The notes beneath the pieces were generated by a model. It had not been told where the DNA came from. It made no database searches and worked only from the letters and a program-made list of their open reading frames with translations. 7,810 nucleotides of DNA from Thalassospiraceae bacterium (GTDB lineage: Bacteria; Pseudomonadota; Alphaproteobacteria; Rhodospirillales; Magnetovibrionaceae), in NCBI GenBank assembly GCA_030637845.1, contig DAOWFT010000005.1, forward strand, positions 1 through 7,810, in the 5' to 3' direction. Shown here in pieces: positions 5,907 to 7,810 of the stretch. The translations under genes and the position numbers were made by a program. Position 1 is the stretch's first letter; each line of letters opens with the position of its first letter.

Positions 5907-6182
5907 ATGGATGATGACGACATAGCAGACGAGGCCGAGCAGCAAGAGGCGTTGCTTGACGTTCCGCTAGAGGTAACGGCGGTTCTCGGTACTTCAGAGA
6001 TGAAGGTAAGCCAGCTTCTTAAAATGGGCCGTGGTGCCGTGATTCAGCTTGACCGTGGCGTTGGTGAAGACATTGAAATTCGCGCAAACGGCAACCTGAT
6101 TGCCCGTGGCGAGGTTGTGGTAGTAGAAGATCATCTTGCCGTCACCATGACAAAAATAATCAAGACCCAGATAAAAACCTAA
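5907..6182 (+). CDS. fliN: Flagellar motor switch protein FliN
   Basis: A short protein of 91 residues that is almost entirely one SpoA (FliMN_C, PF01052) domain. An acidic N-terminal tail (1-15, starting MDDDDI) leads into LLDVPLEVTAVLGTSEMKV (16-34), LLKMGRGAVIQLDRGVGEDIEI (37-58) and NGNLIARGEVVVVEDHLAV (61-79), the FliN core. E. coli FliN has 137 residues with a longer N-terminus; short forms are common in alphaproteobacteria. In the family it builds the lower C-ring of the flagellar motor with FliM and binds the FliH export complex. No other flagellar gene is in the window. It could instead be a type III secretion SctQ-C-like protein, but no secretion genes are seen. AGG at 5896-5898 is 8 nt before the ATG. 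gloC follows 5 bp downstream. Confidence 0.85.
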   Translation: MDDDDIADEAEQQEALLDVPLEVTAVLGTSEMKVSQLLKMGRGAVIQLDRGVGEDIEIRANGNLIARGEVVVVEDHLAVTMTKIIKTQIKT

Positions 6183-6187
6183 AACAG

Positions 6188-6838
6188 ATGACCCTACAGG
6201 TAACTATTCTTCCGGTTACAAGCCTAAGACAGAACTGTTCCATCATCTGGTGTGATGAAACCGGTCGCGGGGCAATTGTTGACCCCGGTGGTGATGCCGA
6301 ACAAATAATCGAGGCCGTTGCCGCAACCAAAATGAAACCGGAACTGGTGCTTATTACCCATGGCCATTTCGATCATGCGGGCAGCGCATCGGTGATTGCG
6401 GAAAAATTCGACATCCCCATCGAAGGCCCACATCTGGAAGATAAATTCATGATTGATGGAATGGCCGAACAGGCTGTTATGTTTGATGCGCCCTGGTGCC
6501 TGCCGTTTTCGCCCACTCGCTGGCTTGAAGGTGGCGACAAGGTAAAATTCGGCAATGTCGAGCTTGATGTTCTTCATTGCCCCGGTCACACACCCGGCCA
6601 TGTTGTATTTTACGACAAGGGAACCAAGCTGGCATTTGTTGGCGATGTAATTTTTAAAGGATCGGTTGGCAGAACCGATTTTATCAAGGGCGACCATCAG
6701 GCGCTTGTTTCATCTATCCGCGACAGGCTTTTCCCTCTTGGTGATGACGTTACGTTTGTACCCGGACATGGTCCTAATTCCACTTTCGGGGAAGAACGAA
6801 AAAGCAATCCATTTGTCGGTGATGATGTTATTGGTTGA
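6188..6838 (+). CDS. gloC: GloC-like hydroxyacylglutathione hydrolase (metallo-beta-lactamase fold)
   Basis: A protein of 216 residues; E. coli GloC (YcbL) has 215. Metal-binding motifs are complete: THGHFDHAG (57-65, His58, His60, Asp62, His63), His134 in HCPGHTPGH, Asp153 in FVGDVIFKGSVGRTDF and His194 in VPGHGPNSTFGEER. The C-terminal SNPFV is typical of this subgroup, which lacks the long C-terminal substrate-binding domain of GloB. The known activity is hydrolysis of S-D-lactoylglutathione to D-lactate and glutathione, ending methylglyoxal detoxification in the cytoplasm; related proteins may act on other thioesters. It starts 5 bp after fliN without a clear Shine-Dalgarno site, so translation is probably coupled. 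Its TGA stop directly abuts the stop of the convergent gene. Confidence 0.87.
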   Translation: MTLQVTILPVTSLRQNCSIIWCDETGRGAIVDPGGDAEQIIEAVAATKMKPELVLITHGHFDHAGSASVIAEKFDIPIEGPHLEDKFMIDGMAEQAVMFDAPWCLPFSPTRWLEGGDKVKFGNVELDVLHCPGHTPGHVVFYDKGTKLAFVGDVIFKGSVGRTDFIKGDHQALVSSIRDRLFPLGDDVTFVPGHGPNSTFGEERKSNPFVGDDVIG

Positions 6839-7156
6839 TTATATCGTGTCCCATTTTGCGGCCAGTAAACCAAAAAACAGGGAAGAAAATCCAAGCATTA
6901 CAAAAATAATGACCATTCCCAAAACAACATAAAGAACCATTCCCTTTTCAACCGCGCCCTCGATGGTATTGGGGATGCTTTTTGGGGCGGCCTCTTTATT
7001 GGCCGCATCGGCTGAGATTGTCTCATTAATTTCGGCAATTTGCCCACGAATAAAATTAGCGGTCTCGCAGTTTTCGCCATGCTCTTTAATTGCCGAGGCC
7101 AGCATATTTTCCAGATTTTCCTTATGGGTGGCATTGGCAACTAACTGATTTGACAT
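6839..7156 (-). CDS. Small protein of unknown function with one C-terminal membrane segment
   Basis: I do not recognise this 105-residue protein. Residues 1-70 are hydrophilic, mostly predicted helix (ENLENMLASAIKEHGENCETA and IRGQIAEINETISADAANKE), with one Cys at 30 and no signal peptide. Residues 72-98 (GMVLYVVLGMVIIFVMLGF onward) are a single long hydrophobic segment, followed by the short tail AAKWDTI, so the protein looks tail-anchored with its helical part in the cytoplasm. Support for a real gene: AGG lies 11 nt upstream of the ATG, a TATAAT box lies about 40 bp upstream, and the competing + strand frames look like shadows. Its stop directly abuts the gloC stop. A role as an accessory to a membrane complex is only a guess. 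Confidence 0.7.
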   Translation of the reverse strand: MSNQLVANATHKENLENMLASAIKEHGENCETANFIRGQIAEINETISADAANKEAAPKSIPNTIEGAVEKGMVLYVVLGMVIIFVMLGFSSLFFGLLAAKWDTI

Positions 7157-7195
7157 GATTTTTTGCCTAATATTATTAATTCTTTAGAACTGGAC

Positions 7196-7219
7196 ATTAT
7201 ACCACATATATTTGTATAT
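7196..7219 (-). promoter_or_regulatory. Possible promoter of the small membrane protein gene, with inverted repeat
   Basis: TATAAT (7201-7196, minus strand) is 39 bp from the ATG. The expected -35 position reads GGGGTA, a poor match. An AT-rich inverted repeat ATATA TTTG TATAT (7206-7219) fills the spacer and could be an operator, though such AT-rich symmetry is common by chance. Confidence 0.35.
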
Positions 7220-7344
7220 ACCCCTTGACCTTTGTCGGCAAGGAAACTGCATCCTTGATCGGGTGACGGCCCGCACATCCCCTTATCCAATTTATGCGAT
7301 ATGAAACAATCTCTTAACGCTTGTGGCGATATTATTAAAAGGTA

Positions 7345-7358
7345 GCAGGCATGCCTGC
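7345..7358. promoter_or_regulatory. 14-bp perfect palindrome upstream of the peptidase gene
   Basis: GCAGGCATGCCTGC is a perfect 14-bp palindrome ending 9 bp before the ATG at 7368. It lies where a ribosome site would be expected. It could be a repressor operator or an RNA element. It is much more GC-rich than the surrounding leader. Confidence 0.45.
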
Positions 7359-7367
7359 AAATTAAAC

Positions 7368-7810
7368 ATGAGAACCATAAACATGATTTTGAGGGCATTC
7401 CTCACCGCAAGCGCCCTTACGGCAGGCGCTTTTTTATCGCTGAATTTTTCAAGCGGCCAAGCCCGTACCAGCAACCCGCTGCCCGATGTTGCGGCGGGTG
7501 TTGGTGGTAACGTATCGCTGGCGCCCATATCGCTGGGCAACCCACAGGCGGCCGGAACCCTTGCCGCGTTTTCACCCTCCCCCAACAGGCAGGAATCTAA
7601 AATTGGTTTTTTATCAAACCTTTTTGGAGGAAGCGAAAGCGCTATAATCTATGAAAAGACAGTTTCGGTAAAATCCGGTGACACCCTGGCAAAAATACTT
7701 GCCCGTGCCGGTGCCAGCAATGTTGAAGCGAGACAAATTATAAAATCCCTGTCCGGGCTGTTTGACCCTCGCAGCCTGAAGGTAAAGCAAAAGATTTTTG
7801 CACGCTTTTC
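7368..7810 (+). CDS. Secreted M23-type (LytM) peptidase-like protein, N-terminal part; 3' end outside window
   Basis: The frame is open from ATG 7368 to the window edge, giving 147 residues. The N-terminus is a typical signal peptide: MRTINMILRA, then an Ala/Leu-rich core (about 8-26), with possible cleavage near GQA at 30-32. A low-complexity linker (33-90) rich in Pro, Gly, Ala and Ser follows. From about 96, KTVSVKSGDTLAKILARAG begins a LysM/OapA-like domain (to 147, DPRSLKVKQKI), as found ahead of the LytM catalytic domain in MepM/Csd3-like endopeptidases that cut peptidoglycan cross-links in the periplasm. The catalytic HxxxD and HxH motifs would lie beyond the edge and are not seen, so the peptidase call is inference. 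ATG 7383 (Met6) is an alternative start; neither has a clear Shine-Dalgarno site. Confidence 0.75.
   Translation, partial: MRTINMILRAFLTASALTAGAFLSLNFSSGQARTSNPLPDVAAGVGGNVSLAPISLGNPQAAGTLAAFSPSPNRQESKIGFLSNLFGGSESAIIYEKTVSVKSGDTLAKILARAGASNVEARQIIKSLSGLFDPRSLKVKQKIFARF
7409..7435 (+). terminator. Terminator-like hairpin inside the signal-peptide codons
   Basis: AAGCGCC (7409-7415) and GGCGCTT (7425-7431) form a perfect 7-bp stem over a 9-nt loop, and T residues continue to 7435. It falls within codons 14-23 of the peptidase-like gene. It has the form of an intrinsic terminator but may be a by-product of Ala-Gly codons followed by Phe-Leu codons. Confidence 0.35.

Noticed and set aside
6224..6697. 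- strand open frame of 157 codons
   Set aside because: Lies wholly opposite gloC, whose metal-binding motifs are complete; a shadow frame.
7225..7260. TTGACC and TTGATC as -35 boxes for the peptidase gene
   Set aside because: No acceptable -10 box at 16-18 bp from either.
7292..7585. - strand open frame of 97 codons
   Set aside because: Opposes the signal peptide and linker of the secreted protein. The GC-rich linker codons open the reverse frame; no ribosome site or known motif.
1..7810. CRISPR array, insertion sequence, prophage or defence system
   Set aside because: No spaced repeat series, terminal inverted repeats, transposase, integrase or nuclease gene was found. The only repeats are the short ones reported.

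Overview
The window looks like an ordinary chromosomal stretch of a moderately AT-rich, Gram-negative, probably flagellated alphaproteobacterium, perhaps a Rhodospirillales relative. This rests on a hybrid sensor kinase with an alphaproteobacterial-style C-terminus, an encoded-CCA tRNA-Val(GAC), a FliN protein, and a secreted M23-type peptidase precursor. The taxonomic call is inference from protein style and was not checked by any search.

Layout. Positions 1-1011 (+) hold the 3' part of a hybrid histidine kinase gene, which begins before the window. It converges on a LuxR/NarL-type response regulator (1042-1680, -), and the 30 bp between them is part of a 14-bp tandem repeat. The next 287 bp (1681-1967) encode no protein, but they carry three hairpins, each followed by T residues on the + strand. 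The last is a strong intrinsic terminator with no + strand gene directly upstream. An azlCD branched-chain amino acid exporter operon follows on the minus strand (1968-2980), then a repeat- and hairpin-rich spacer and a tRNA-Val(GAC) gene (3139-3213, -) with its own terminator. On the + strand come an N-formylglutamate amidohydrolase and a PAT/MnaT-type GNAT acetyltransferase (3385-4837), a SAM-dependent methyltransferase (5019-5729), and a fliN-gloC pair (5907-6838). The last gene abuts, with no gap, a convergent gene for a small protein with one C-terminal membrane segment (6839-7156, -). At the right edge is the 5' end of a secreted metallopeptidase-like gene (7368 onward, +).

How the genes relate. 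The kinase and the NarL-type regulator are plausible two-component partners. azlC and azlD are the two subunits of one exporter. The amidohydrolase/acetyltransferase and fliN/gloC pairs are short operons; in each, the same 10-base string joins the stop codon of the first gene to the start of the second. No mobile element, CRISPR array, defence island or biosynthetic cluster is visible. The most interesting signals are non-coding: the 1751-1969 hairpin region with its orphan terminator, which may make the kinase transcript antisense to its partner gene; a tRNA 3'-end fragment beside tRNA-Val; and a terminator-like hairpin inside the signal-peptide codons of the right-edge peptidase gene.
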